Of a stretch of DNA of 64,000 nt, positions 22,250 through 34,154 are shown in pieces. Origin of the DNA: Bryum argenteum (taxonomy: Eukaryota; Streptophyta; Bryopsida; Bryales; Bryaceae); NCBI GenBank assembly GCA_037043015.1, contig CM073322.1, positions 9,683,601-9,747,600 of the forward strand, read 5' to 3'. The notes under the pieces are model-generated. The model was not told where the DNA came from, did no database searches, and worked only from the letters and a program-made list of their open reading frames with translations. Within the stretch, counting starts at the first letter, position 1, and each line of letters begins with the position of its first letter. The translations under genes were made by a program, and so were the position numbers.

Positions 22250-22949
22250 CAAGAGGCACTCAATTTGTATCTTGAACCCTAAGTTTCTTTGATTCAATGT
22301 GTACCTTGAACTTTAAGTTTCTTTGTTTGTTTTTGGAGCTTGAAACCTCAAAAGTACCATTTTCTACCTTTATGCGCTCACAGGGGAGCATGAACCAATT
22401 TTTCTTACTTCTTTAGACTTCCAACTACAAGATTTAATATTTAAGCATCTTTTTGATCAATGTTCCAAAAATGGAGCATTGGATGTTTGATATTTGCAAG
22501 ATTATAACAATAAAAGTTTGAGAAAAAGTCTTCACTAAAATTTCTTAAAACTTTGAAGCTTGCTCTTACAGATTTTAAAGGCTGCCTTTGTGAAATTGGT
22601 AAACAATTTTGACTTGGGGCCCATTGGAACTTAAATAGTGATTTGGTTATGAACATACTTCCAAAAGAAAATTTCAAAAAAATCTTAATGATAAAGAGTT
22701 TTTCTTTTTTTTCTTTTTTTTCTTTTTTTTGTTTGCCTCTAGGGTGTGAAAACTGAAATTTGCGTACAAATCTCTAGAATTGGATTTGATTTTCCAACTT
22801 GTTGCACACACACCTTGTAGTATAGAGAATCAAATAACTCTAGTATATACTCAAAAATAGTACAAATCTCAGTAAAGATATATTAATTTTGATGCAAGAA
22901 CCTAAGTTGCCAGAACTGATGGCAAAGGATCGTTTTGGTCTGCAAGGAA
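22250..22949. mobile_element. Diverged TTAA-family element (right end clear)
   Basis: The right end GTTAGGGGTCAA and the preceding 150 bp (CACACACCTTGTAGTATAGAGAA) match the right part of the element at 48693-49626. The left end has decayed; its position is a guess from similarity to 48.7 kb. Confidence 0.6.
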
Positions 22950-24300
22950 AGTTAGGGGTCAACTCCTATATGTCCTTGATGTTGTAAAATGACATATTGG
23001 ATGAAGGCTTAAAACTTTGAAGAGCCATAACTTCTTCATCTGAAATTTGATTCTGACATATTTATTGGGTTGAATCCCAATCAAGGAAGTCTGTGTGGTA
23101 AAATTTGTAGACACATTTAAGGTAGTATGATTCAAAGGTATGCATACAAGTGGAAGGAACTTCTGTTTTTGAGTCTTTAAACATTAGGCATCCTTCACCA
23201 TTGCAAGCCAATTATATGAAATGAGGGTTAGTTATTTACATATTTTGCATATGTATAATTATGAGATGATTCCCAACAACTTTGTAGTTGAGAGTTATTT
23301 GATTCTAATAACTTCTGTATTGGATTTATAATAATGATTTCACGTTGGAAATATCATGATTGAAAGTTTATATGGTTCTTAAGGAGCTATATCTCCTTCA
23401 TCCACCAGAAATTCCAACTTCATGTCTGGAATGGATTCCTAAGGCATGGACTTGGCTGCAAATAGTGGCGTTGTGAAATATTTTTCTACTGTAGAACTTT
23501 TGTCGGTTTTCTCTATTGCAAGGTTATTATGTAAGCTAAGAAAAAATATCATGTTGAATTTTATCAGAGGATTGAAATAATAGATGGTTCTTGGTAAGTT
23601 GAATCATCTTCTACCACCATTAAATGTCAGCTTAATTTCAACTTTATTTGTTGAATTGGATTTTACTTTGAAAATATTTTTGTGGTCGAAACCTAGGTAA
23701 GCGTAATCTTAGATGTGATGAAGACATGACAGTGGTTCTACTACAAAAGGTCTAGTTTTGGACTCTTTCTCCTTCGTAAAATTAGGGAAGTCTTTATCAT
23801 TGCAAGGTTATTATTTTAGTCAATATTGAGATAAGCAGCCTTGGAAGCCTCTAGAATCAGAGCACACTCCCAATTCACGAGAAGTCGAAGAGACAGTCTC
23901 AAGTTACAGTTGTAGCTACCACTTGTAGTACCTGAGAGTATTTATACATGAGCTAGCAAGGCTCTCTTCTATTTTTGCAAATTCTCTTTGCCTTTACTTT
24001 TCTTCCTCCTCAACAATCAAAAAGTAATTCTTGTGAATTTTTCTTTGTAGAAGAGTGTTTTTAATATAAAAGTGAAAGACTTTCTAGTTGGGGATTTTTG
24101 GATTGCAAGTTGTTTGTTAAAATAAACATTTCTGCCCCAAAATAAAGAAGATTGTATGTGCTTGTTTTTATTACTACTGCACTATAATCTTGAAAGTTAT
24201 GAGGCCTCATGACTCAAAATTTGATCCCATGACCTACTATAATTCTATCACAAGATTCTATTGGCCAAGACCTAAATAACTGATCTTTACTTACAAAAAT
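22946..24300. mobile_element. Diverged TTAA-family element abutting the previous one
   Basis: Begins TCAACTCCTATATGTCC, like the left end TTAACTCCTAACCATCC at 49623. The following 600 bp contain blocks found in 8655-9632 (CTTCATC...AAATTTGATT, CATTGCAAGCCAATTAT). The right end is truncated near 24300. The two neighbours share the boundary tetranucleotide, as at 49623. Confidence 0.6.
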
Positions 24301-25198
24301 GAAATTTAAAAAGCATCAAATTTAAAAATTCAAATAAAATTGGGTTGTTTAGAAGGTATATTGAAAACTTGACGAATGTTTTTGATACGTACAAACTATA
24401 CAACTTAACAAACACATTCAATATTTGAAGTATATAGCTTTATTTGCACATCCAATTGAACTTATTACTCTTAATCAATCACAAGAGTTAATAAGTTAAA
24501 AAGATCAAAGTAAACTCCATTATGTGGAAGTGAGTTTTACATTTGAAGTGTTGGAGTGTAAAATTCACTTCCACATAAAAGTCACGTATTGTCAACACTA
24601 GTATAGACTACTCTCAAACAATGTGTCCCACATGCACTATAGTTGAAAACTTGGAATCCGTGCATCAATATTCTTCACCTATACATCAGATTAAATAAAG
24701 TTCGATAGCTTTTGTAATATCATAGAAAGGGAATTAAACTTCAAATGACATGTACCATGTCACAAAAAACCTATCACAACCTTTCTTATAAAATCTAAGG
24801 AATAGGCAAGAATTTAGGAAACTTTCATAAGTGAATATAATTTTCAATATGATTGTATGCATCAATCAAAAACAATATGCATGTGAGAGCTCTGAAGGCC
24901 CACTATAAAGACATCGTTCTTTGTAGGGATGAATTTTTAACTAAAGCGAAATAATGCAAAGACATTTAGCGTAAATGATTGATTATGGAAAACAAAGTTG
25001 AGGAAGTTTGTGCAAAAATTAGAGGGGCAACAAAAAATACATGTCATTCATTATATCATTTTACTTTGCTTGAAAATCCTCTGCCGCCACTAACATTATA
25101 CCTGAAGTTAATCCTTAAAGCTCATTATTTCAGTTGGTCATCCTAAAAGAATGACACAACACACTAGCTTAGAAATGATTTGAGTTGCATTTATTGAA
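24301..25198. other. AT-rich spacer with a small hairpin
   Basis: A 21-bp inverted repeat (24521-24541 and 24557-24577, one mismatch, TATGTGGAAGTGAGTTTTAC) with a 15-base loop is a probable MITE remnant. No gene recognised before the SKP1-like gene. Confidence 0.45.
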
Positions 25199-25606
25199 CT
25201 ATCTTGTAGATTCCTCCTTGGCTTCGCTCAAAAGCTCTTGGAAGATTTCATCGATTGATTTGTTTTTGTACGTATTAGCAATACTTTTAGCAATCAATTC
25301 CTCTAAGCTCTTGATGTTTAAGCTGTGTGACGCCATGGCTACATTGAATAGTAATTGTTCCTCAATCTTGATGAAGTTCTTCTCCCAAGCTTTGATCACA
25401 TCAGCACGTGGATGTGTCTTCTTCATCAGTACTTGATAGGTGTTGTATTTTATCAATTTCTCTAATGTCCTAGCATTTATATTTGGTATAAATAGACAAT
25501 AATCCAAATTGTAATTTTCAATCACATCCTTTACAACTCGTAACTTGCATGCTATTTCTTTATCACCTTCACGCACCTCATCGAACTCAACAAACTTGTT
25601 GGCCAT
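25199..25606 (-). CDS. SKP1-like protein, short single-exon form, 135 aa
   Basis: The frame reads MANKFVEF... and aligns by eye with plant ASK proteins: a POZ-like N-terminal half (FVEFDEVREGDKEIACKLRVVKDVIENY, then IPNINARTLEKLIKY) and the Skp1 helical half (IKAWEKNFIKIEEQLLFNVAMASHSLNIKSLEELIAKSIANTYKNKSIDEI). SKP1 bridges cullin-1 and F-box proteins in SCF ubiquitin ligases. NIKSLEEL and the 'NKSIDEI' segment correspond to NIKxLLDL and GKTPEEI of the family. It is shorter than the usual 155-160 residues: the C-terminal tail that contacts the F-box (FNIKNDFTPEEE and after) is missing and the protein ends ELLSEAKEESTR. It may be a divergent functional ASK, or a decaying copy. It lies about 730 bp downstream of an F-box gene on the same strand. 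Confidence 0.8.
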   Translation of the reverse strand: MANKFVEFDEVREGDKEIACKLRVVKDVIENYNLDYCLFIPNINARTLEKLIKYNTYQVLMKKTHPRADVIKAWEKNFIKIEEQLLFNVAMASHSLNIKSLEELIAKSIANTYKNKSIDEIFQELLSEAKEESTR

Positions 25607-26336
25607 AGTGATGTCACAATGTTCGATTCACTCCAGAAAAAAAAAGGAGTTCAAGTTACTTACATATAAGATCAATATATGGTACATTTGATCCAATATA
25701 TACTATGTATTATGTTATACACTGATGAAAAGCAAAATGGTACTTTTACTATTCACCTAAAAATAGATAAAGTAAAATACTGTCATGTAAATACGTTGCC
25801 TTTCTACACTCTTGCACTCCACATGATTTAAAAGTAAATGACTTACTATCAGTCTTCTATCACTAGTAGAAAATGGTGTCCAAAATGGTATCTGTATCTG
25901 GAATTACATAGAACCACTCAATTTTTTCCTACAACTTCGTATCCTCAAATCAATCAACACAACTACCAATACTTCATTAATTTATTTTTATTAGTGTCCT
26001 CAGAATGAACAGGTTGAAATTCATGTACCTCTAAAAAATTGGACCCATGTACCATGGAACCATCTGGTGGTGCTTGCTTTGCTCAAAAGGAATCTGCTCA
26101 ACTCCTCAAAAATGTTGGTATGTACAGCATACTGTAAATTGTTTGATTTACAGCTGCATATCTTTGAATGTCTTTCTCTCCAGGAATGTCGGTATATATG
26201 TACAGCTTCTGCCTAATTTGCCCATATTCGAGTAATTCCTCCTCAAGGTGCCTGTCTTCGATTGTTGTTTTTCTCCTCAAGAATGTCGGTATGGTATGTA
26301 CAAAAGCCTCGATTGATTGTTTACAGGTGTGAGTGC
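25607..26336 (-). other. Spacer between SKP1-like and F-box genes, probable F-box 3' UTR
   Basis: Three imperfect copies of the phrase AATGT(T/C)GGTAT followed by TGTAC occur at about 26110, 26183 and 26281, spaced 70-100 bp apart. This is likely 3' UTR of the F-box gene on the minus strand. No other gene is seen. Confidence 0.45.
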
Positions 26337-28154
26337 TCAAAAGCTGAAGCAGGAGAAATCCAGGCTACGAGTCCAGTGGCGAGGTTTGAAGCTGAAGTCT
26401 GGAGCAACGATCTCCCGCACACTGGCAACAATGGTGTCGTAACCAACAGGGCTGTGGGTGTGCACACGAATTTCAAGCGAGCCGAGGGTAGCTTTCAGCA
26501 AGATCTGCAAAGTGGCCAAGCAGGAATCCAAGTGTTGAGGAATCATGTGCAGAATGAGGCGCTGAAGCGGGGGCCAAGTCTCGACCTTGGAGAGCTCGTC
26601 GACGTTCACTTCCATGGAGTGCCAAAGGCCGGGACCGATATTGAGCACCGCCAGTCTCTGACACAACAACAGCTTCTGAAAACTCGGAAGATTGAACGGA
26701 ATTCCTTTAAGAACACCCAACCATTTGCCATCTTCTCCCAATGCCATGCAAGGTATGTCCAGGAACAGCTTCTCCAGATTCACGTTCGCCGCCACCAGGC
26801 TCGTGAGAATGTCGAAGCTTGAGGTTCCGTAGAGAAGCTCCTGCAATTTGCGAACGTTCTTGAGATCCACTTTGGATGTGTCCCGAACCTCCAGATTGAA
26901 TGCCATGAATTTGAGCCCCGTGGCGTCCACTGTGAGACTCTCCGGACACAGCATTTTGAGCTGCAGCTTTTCCAAGCTCGGCAGCTGAATGGTGACCTCC
27001 TTCGCCATCGTTGAGAGTCCCAAGCAGAGCACCTTCATCGATGGAATGTCGACCCTGCCATGGGTCACTCCGAATACTCCCAAGAGGACTAACGTTGTCA
27101 AGTTTCGCATGTGAGTGTTGACAAGCTGTAATGTATCGCCGGTTACCTTCACACACCGCATTGTGAAGCTCTTCATCATCGGCATGGCCTCGAGCTCCGT
27201 TGAGTCGATGAACATGTTTCGTAAATCCAGCGTCTTCAGCACTTTGCCTGGTACCAAGCACAGAGAGTGACCGATTTACTCCACCATTTGATCGAAACTG
27301 GTGCATGGTTACAGCAGATGATTGATTTTTACACTGGTGTTTGGACCGAAGATGGGTTGGTTGACCGAAAATTGAAGGCTTACAGCAGAGATTGATTGAT
27401 TGATTAATCCACTGGTGTCACTACAAGAAAACCAAGATAACTGAATATTTCCAATTTTGTCTTTTGTTTCCTGGGAGTTTTGTCGTAGTGTGATTGAACC
27501 GGAGAATGATGGGTTGATTGAAGGCTTACAGTTCTGAGATAAGATTTTGAGAATGCTCGTCCGGCGCATGATCGCTTGCTGTCCATAATCCACGATGCAA
27601 AGATGTTGGAGAGAAGCTTGAACCGAAGGTATCCATCGAATGACGTGAAAAGGGTCGCTCAGCCAGAAATCTGTTCGTCTTCGCTCGGCTTCAGGGACGG
27701 TCTTCGATTGCAGCTTTGCTTCAATCTCGATGCGTATTTGGAGGAGGAGTGGTTTGCCTTTGAGGAAATCGACTACCACGTTTCGGAAGATGAGGAGGCT
27801 CTTTTCATCACCAGAAACAGAAGCCTCTTCGTCGGAGGTGACGACGACGACAGGGGCTGGTGGTGCTGCTGCAATGGATGTGCTGGCTGAGGATGTGCTG
27901 GCTTCACCTCCTTTGGAGTCGAGGGCGGAGGAATTCGGAAGCGTGACGCCGGCTCTTACGGCCTCGTGGTACTTGTTTAGACAAATCAATCGTACTGAAC
28001 GAACCCGACTTCCTGCTTCCTTGAAACTCTTGCAAACGCACACTGCACTTGCAATGTAGCTTGCATTCTCCACTGCAAGCCTGTTGAATATGCCCTCCAG
28101 TAAGTATTGCGGCAACGTGAGCACCCTTGATGACGAGGTGCCACTAACCTGCAT
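26337..28154 (-). CDS. F-box/LRR protein, 2 exons, 511 aa
   Basis: On the minus strand exon 1 is 28154-27530 and exon 2 is 27247-26337, joined in phase 1 through a good donor (ACT-GTAAGC) and acceptor (GGTACCAG-GC). The join reads LSQNCKVLKTLDLRN. An F-box lies at about 11-58 (VLTLPQYLLEGIFNRLAVENASY...CKSFKEA...VRLICLN), followed by a Ser/Ala/Pro-rich linker (80-115) and then FWLSDPFHVIRWIPSVQASLQHL. The second exon is a run of irregular leucine-rich repeats (LKTLDL, LTTLVLLGV, LEKLQLKML, LEKLFLDI, LQRLILHM). The order and wording of these blocks recall the Arabidopsis F-box/LRR protein At4g29420 family as I remember it. Role: substrate receptor of an SCF ubiquitin ligase; the substrate is unknown. 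The first ATG of the open frame (MQVSGTSSSR) is used. A SKP1-like gene follows on the same strand. Confidence 0.88.
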
Positions 28155-30927
28155 CTGATTAACACCCCACGCTTAACTCCGTCTCCACACCCCCCGCAAT
28201 CAGTTCTCCAACATCACCAACTTGCAAACCACAGTACTCCACTTATAATCTCAAGTCAGTGTTGCTCTTCAGACAGCATCTGTGACAAATGTTAGCATGT
28301 CAATATGGGGGTCGACTCTATTTCATGCCATTCGATCTAACAAGATGCATTTAGATTAGAATACAACTGGTACCAAATGAACATTCAATGTATCCCTTCT
28401 TTCCACCGAACAGGCAGGCAGGGGGAACTTTATTGTCATGCTATTTTTTATAACAAGAAGTATTCAACTGCTTGAGATGAGCAAGTTGCTACCCGAGAGG
28501 TACTGTGAACGATTGATGCATAATTGACTTCACGGCAAGCAGCGGATATATCTTAAGAAGATCTACAGCGTGTGTGCCATAAAAGTCATCGAAAATCGTC
28601 ACCACTCGATCGGAGGTGACGTGAACGTGATCCAAATTTGATCGGCCTGGATCGATCTTGGCCACTTTTGGACATCAAATTCCACACAAGGTGCCGTGAG
28701 TTTCTTGCGTGCCCTCTCACCTAAACATTGATTGCATCGATCACTTTCCAATTCAAGTGACGCTTACAGAGAACGACTTGACGATGGCAAGACCATATAT
28801 TAATGCAACACTACAATCAATCACCGAGCTGAATCTAATCTCGTTAATTAGATCAAGGCTCAGTGACTTGGATGCCACAACGGATTACGAGGAACTCAAA
28901 CTCAGAAGGAAATCTGGAGGTTGCGTTAGCACAAGATGACACAAGCAATTAATAGAGTGTTCGATCGATCTCGATCAGGAGGAATGTGGAATTCATACCT
29001 TGCGCTCAATGGAAAGCCGCATGGAATTGAGACTACCATTCCGACACTCACAGCTTTCGATCCTAAGCGATCGATATATATATATAGATGGATCTACCTA
29101 TCTGCGTCAACAAAAGCTTTGATCGAGCAGCTCCGGAGCTGCACAGACAGACTTATTCAAACATGCGATACTCAATTGGAGTGGTTTAACAACAAAAGAA
29201 GTAAATATCTTAAGAGTGCGGTGACGAATTAGTCAGTCGTTGCATGGGGATGATGGAGCCAGTCTTCGGGATTCCTCCAAATTCAACACCTAGAAAAGAG
29301 AGAAAATACCGACAACTTATCAACAGCGAGTCACACCACGAGCATCCGACCCCCGCAACCACTAATCTCCCTCTTAAGCCTGCACTTAACCCTAATTTCT
29401 CGGAACCTTCAGCTTTTTGGTGCTCAATTGTCAAAAACTACGACAATTGTCGACATGGGTTTCACAGATCGATGTCGAGAATGACAACATGGGGTTTGCT
29501 CGGCGATGTTTGCAATCAGTAAATGATAAAAGCTAAGTTAAGCAGAATTCAAATTGTTTATTAAAGTGCGAGTTTCTTCTGTGACACCTGCCCAAGCGAC
29601 TACAGTGAAAGGACCTTGGAATGTGCGACATAGCTAGCTGCGTGCGCTACGCTGTAAACAGTGGCGCAACCCTGGAAAGAGTATTTTGGAGTTTTCTATT
29701 GCCTTGCATGCTTTGAACAGGGGGGAGCCTTTTTTCGAATATTGGCTTGCTGACAGTCATCCCTTGGGAAGGGGGACATGCCTGCCTCGGGGAGGAGGTC
29801 TTGCTCGTGTTTCTTGGCTTTTCGACATTTCATACTTCTTGCTGATGTTTCTCTTTTTTAAATTTGAAGTTGGTAACCTTCCTAACTGTACACTAATTTT
29901 TTTTTGGAAAAATTCATGTTTTGATATGTACTTTTGAATGATTGGTGACCAACTTTCAATGCTCAATTTACCGCCATAATTCATGTCGTTTTTGCGGACC
30001 TCATTGTATTTGCACGGCTTTTTAAGAGATGGGTATTGTCTCTTATGCCTACAGTGACAAAAATTATCTTCCTTACAAAAGGTTCCTCTTCCTTTCGGTG
30101 ATCTCACTAAACCACATATTAAAAAGAACCTTACACTCGTTAAAGTATATTATTACTAAGTATGCCTTGTTGCAATAATAACTCACTCTTGATTTATCAT
30201 GCATATTTTCAAAGCTCCTTCGTCTTGTATGGTCAGACATTGATGAATGCATAGGAATTAGATAGGGGAGAGCCTACGCTCCAATATGAGTGAAGTAACC
30301 CTTGTCTGGTTGTAAAATGCGAAAAAGAAGGGGATAATCATGATGGTCTATATGGGCGATTATTCCTTTAGGACGTCAAATCAAGAAAAATGATTTTTTT
30401 GTTGTGCATTGATTGTTGAAAAAGCTAATTAGTGTATGTATAATGAAGTGAATCAATGCATGGTGATGATGGAAAGAAAAGTAATAACTAATACTAGGTA
30501 GAGACCCAAATATTTTTGGCTTTACATGTTATTGTATTCTGATTAGAAGCAACGAGACACATCAAAATTTAAATTGTGATAATAAAACATTTGAAGATCT
30601 TCCAATCATAATTAAAAGCAAGCAACATGTTGTATCTGAAACGAAAACTGTAAACATCACAACCTACTATAGCCAAAACACATAAATTTTTAACATGTGC
30701 CATAATTGAAAATGAAGGTAAGCTACTCACATCTCAACCGTAAAAACTTTGTAATAAGCTTATTTTAGGTCATGTGAATCATCAAGCCTAATAGATTGTG
30801 ACATCATGATGTACGAGTACTATCTCAAAAAAGATTAAAATATTTCATTCTAGAGTGAAAGTGCTACAAACAAAGCTACTATAATGAAGAATTTCCAACT
30901 ATGAAGTTGTTTACGTTCATCTGACAA
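28155..30927. other. Spacer upstream of F-box gene; no certain gene
   Basis: The first few hundred bases are the expected F-box promoter. Bases 28700-29530 are less AT-rich and hold several overlapping open frames (28709-28939, 28936-29232, 29244-29522) without a domain or shared splice logic. Bases 29686-29937 have an open frame ending in hydrophobic segments but no family match. A run of (TA)n lies at about 29074-29086. Confidence 0.35.
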
Positions 30928-31287
30928 ATAGATAGATAGAAACTCTGGTCCCTTTCTAAGGGCCCGACGTGAATGAAGTGTCCGTTCGTAATGCTAATAT
31001 CCTGATGGCCACCGGACAAGGGGAGGTTGAAACAATACTACTTCCCCCTTTCGAGGGTGGACACTATAACTACGCTAGTTTCTAGCTAGTTACTAGTGCC
31101 TTGAAGATACTTGACATAGTATCTCCCAAAGGGCTTTGGGTACCCATACAACAAGGTCCAAGGACCCCCACAATAGTTGGGTGGGCTATATAGTGGTGAT
31201 CACCACACCGGCATGAGGAATAGAACCTACGACCTCCTCATTGGGGGCCATGAGCCCTAACCACCAAGGCAAGGCTTGTGGTGCCTC
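30928..31287 (-). mobile_element. tRNA-derived SINE, full length, reverse orientation
   Basis: About 360 bp flanked by a 12-bp target duplication, TTCATCTGACAA (30916-30927) and TTCATCTCACAA (31288-31299), one mismatch. In sense orientation it starts GGCACCACAAGCCTTG, has a tRNA-like head with a B-box-like GGTTCTATTCC, a body with CCACCCAACTATTGTGGGGG, and ends in a TCTATC tail. SINEs are Pol III transcripts copied by LINE machinery. Confidence 0.88.
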
Positions 31288-31550
31288 TTCATCTCACAAT
31301 TATAAACTTGTGCTAAGAAAATTTCATTCAAATTTTTTTGTGACTTTACTAATAATCTTGTAATGGTGAAAACTACCTAAATATCTAAACAAATCAACAT
31401 CAATAGTGCAGGTTTCTAGAAGTGAATGAAAAAAATCCTATGATGACTTGCATGGCCATTTGGCACTGTAGTGCCGAATAATTAACTAATTTTGTGTTTT
31501 CTTTAAAAAAATGGCAATACTTTAGGCTCTTCAACAATGAGTTATGTATA
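31288..31550. other. Short spacer
   Basis: No gene or repeat recognised. Confidence 0.4.
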
Positions 31551-31665
31551 GGGCAATCACCCACAACGAGGGCGATATGAAAATAAATCTCTCGATGAGG
31601 AAGGCAGAGCCCGACGAGGAGGAAGATTTATTTTCATATCATCCAAGGAGGCGGTGATTGTCATA
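31551..31665. mobile_element. Small foldback element, about 115 bp
   Basis: The left arm GGCAATCACC...GATATGAAAATAAATCT is matched in reverse complement by AGATTTATTTTCATATC...GGTGATTG. The arms are imperfect in the middle. Probable MITE; class unknown. Confidence 0.65.
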
Positions 31666-32317
31666 CGCAAATGCTGCCTGATTAACAAGAAATCATCCAG
31701 AATTGAATGAGAAGTGATTCCGTGGATGAATTCCCCGTGATTACTGGTTGGGAGGGAAATACCTTGTAACTAGTGATTACGAGCCATAAACCGCCCACCA
31801 AATGAACGGGGATATTGGCAGCACTTGTTTACGAATTTTGAAGTTTAAAAATATAGGTGTTCCTAAAATGATGCCCTGGATGACATTCTAAAAATTTACA
31901 GTGAGTACATGGTACTATTGCATGGGGAGGCTACTACGTAACTCCTAGGGAAGATCACTAGAGCTCCATTATAGAGCTTCATTATAGACCACTTTACTAT
32001 ATTCATGTGGAAGCGGCCATAGCCATGTCCATAGAAGTCGCAAGCTCTCTCGTGCGAGGAGGCAATGCGTCCATTACCCTCAGAGAGATGTTGTAGTGCA
32101 CCGAGTTTTGTCTGATTCTATGCAATCACAAGACCAATTCAAAGCTGTAAGAAAAGAAAAGAATGCTTGCAAATACATGTGGAAGGAAGGACGCAAAATC
32201 GACGCCTGGATTGCTTTTTGCGAGTTAGGGTTCGGAAATCGGTTGAATTCCTGCAGTGGGTAATTTCAGGCCTCACAATTGTATGCTCAGGAAGTAGTGG
32301 CATCAGCATCAGCAGCG
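31666..32317 (+). other. Promoter and 5' UTR of the UQCC6-like gene
   Basis: AT-rich upstream sequence passes into GC-richer sequence from about 32030. The last 100 bp before the ATG (GCAGCGATGGC) are the probable 5' UTR. Bases 31810-31900 resemble 10360-10400 in reverse complement. Confidence 0.4.
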
Positions 32318-32595
32318 ATGGCTTCCAAGGTGCCTAAGCAAGTGATCCAGAGCCCTAACATGGCGCTCTCGTACTTGGTTTCCGTCACCTCTCTTCTCAC
32401 CGGCGCCGCGGTGGTGCACAACATCTTTAAGCCTGATTTGGTTCGTTAGTCAGTTAGCCCCTCCCTCCTCCACTTACAATTTTTGTTGTCGTTGTTGTTT
32501 TTACAATTTCTCATCAGTTTGCTTTGTGCGCTGCGCTTTCACAGACGATTCCAGAATTGGACAAGGAAACTGGAAAAGTAACCATTGCTGAGTAG
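32318..32595 (+). CDS. UQCC6/BRAWNIN-like mitochondrial complex III assembly microprotein, 2 exons, 57 aa
   Basis: Exon 1 is 32318-32440 (41 codons) and exon 2 is 32545-32595; the phase-0 intron of 104 bp is GT-AG (TTG-GTTCGT / TTTCACAG-ACG). The peptide has a short basic N-terminus, a hydrophobic segment (about 18-37, SYLVSVTSLLTGAAVVHNIF) and then KPDLTIPEL (38-46). The pattern GA.VVH...(K/R)PDLTIPE is the core of vertebrate UQCC6 (BRAWNIN, C12orf73), a small inner-membrane protein needed for cytochrome bc1 assembly, as I remember it. The splice join falls exactly inside this motif (PDL/TIPE), which supports the model. The ATG context AGCGATGGC is good. A mitochondrial inner-membrane site is inferred. 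Too short for usual gene callers. The identity rests on one motif plus size and topology. Confidence 0.78.
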
Positions 32596-33738
32596 ACGAC
32601 GAATTGGACGAAGTCGTGCAAGAGTGATCAAATTTCTGCAGGTACCGAAAGCAGGTACGACGGTTGATTCACATTTTCAACCCTTCCATTCGTTGTTCCA
32701 TTCTTCCTTCCAGGGTTTGTTTTAGGGTTTAGGGTTTTGGGATTAGGAACCAGATTCGAGCACCAAAGTTGTCAAATTACATTGAAATACATTCTTAATA
32801 TCATGCTTTGACTATTTAACCTCTAAAATCAAAATCAACCACATAAAACTCAATATATGACTCAATATTAAATATGTTCCAAGATCCGTACAGTGAAATT
32901 TGATAAAAATTTGTGGGTAGACTAAGTAGACAATTATAAACAAGATCCTATTGTTGGATTTCTCAAAATCAAATTTCATTTATGGAGGTGCACTGTAGAG
33001 CTTTTCTCCTTTAGGGATTAAGTGTTGAATAGCGCTCAAGGTTGTCATGCCCGTGGGCTTGCTTGCTTGGATGTTAAAGTGTAGAAAAGCTTGTCTTACG
33101 GCAGGAAGGAACGAGAATGCTCATCCTCAATGATTCGATACATGAGAAAGCCACTTGAATGTTGGGAGAGTAGGAGACGATGGGTATAAAGATGGCAGTG
33201 GAGTTCTGGATTGTTGTCAATAAGAGTGATGAATTCTGCTACTATTCTGCTGAGGCTGATTAGTACAGTAAGGGTTGAAAAAGAATAGCAAAAAAGCTAA
33301 AAAAACACCATCGGAGAGAGTAGTGCAAGTAGATCACACAGACATCATGAAGACTACAATTCAATTCAATTCAATTCTTCTCATGTTGTGCTACTTACGC
33401 TGTTTGCATCGTTTTTGACGCAGACAGCAACGTTGACAAGGGTGTTGATTGTAGTGTGTGCTTTACAATGTAAAGTAGCAGTAAACAATGAGGAGGAGCA
33501 TGTAACATAGATGGTGAATTTACAGTTTTCAAGTTTTGCTTGCATGTGCTCTTGGTATTCACTTGCACATTTTGCTCATTTTTTGATTGAATGTCGACTT
33601 TTCCATTGGATTCTTGGAGAGGGAGTTGTAGAATTGGAATTGGAATTGTATATTTCTATGGGGACTTTGTGATTGGTTGTAAATCGTGCCTGTTCTTTTC
33701 CTAGTTTGTTTCTCTCTTTGCGACAATTCATTCAATGA
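32596..33738 (+). other. 3' flank of UQCC6-like gene
   Basis: Contains a short telomere-like stretch (TTTTAGGGTTTAGGGTTTTG, about 32721-32740) and an (AATTC)n run near 33360. The AT-rich part 32760-33010 has no gene. Bases 33050-33700 look like transcribed-type sequence (moderate GC) but give no protein I recognise; part may be UTR. Confidence 0.4.
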
Positions 33739-34097
33739 ATAGATAGATAGAAACTCCGGTCCCTTTCTAAGGGGCCGGCGTGAATGAAGTGTCCGTTCGT
33801 AATGCTAATATCCCGATGGCCACCGGACAAGGGGAAATTGGAACAATACTACTTCCCTCTCTCAAGGGTGGACACTATAACTACGCTAGTTTCTAGCCTA
33901 ATTACTAATGCCTTGAAGATACTTGACATAGTATCCCCCCAAAGGGCTTTGAGGTACCCATACAACAAGGTCCAAAGACCCCCACAATAGTTGGGTGGAC
34001 TATAGTGGTGAGCACCACGCCGGCATGGGGACTAGAACCCACGACCTCCTCATTGGGGGCCTAAGCCCTAACCACCAAGTCAAGGCTTGTGGTGCCT
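33739..34097 (-). mobile_element. tRNA-derived SINE, full length, reverse orientation
   Basis: 359 bp flanked by TTCATTCAATGA (33727-33738) and TTCATTCGATGA (34098-34109), an 11/12 target duplication. Sense orientation: GGCACCACAAGCCTTGACTT head, B-box-like GGTTCTAGTCC, body as in the other copies, and a CTATCTATCTATT tail. It is the best preserved copy together with 30928-31287. Confidence 0.9.
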
Positions 34098-34154
34098 TTC
34101 ATTCGATGACATGTACTTGTGCAGTGTTATTGTACAATCAGATCGATTAGTATT

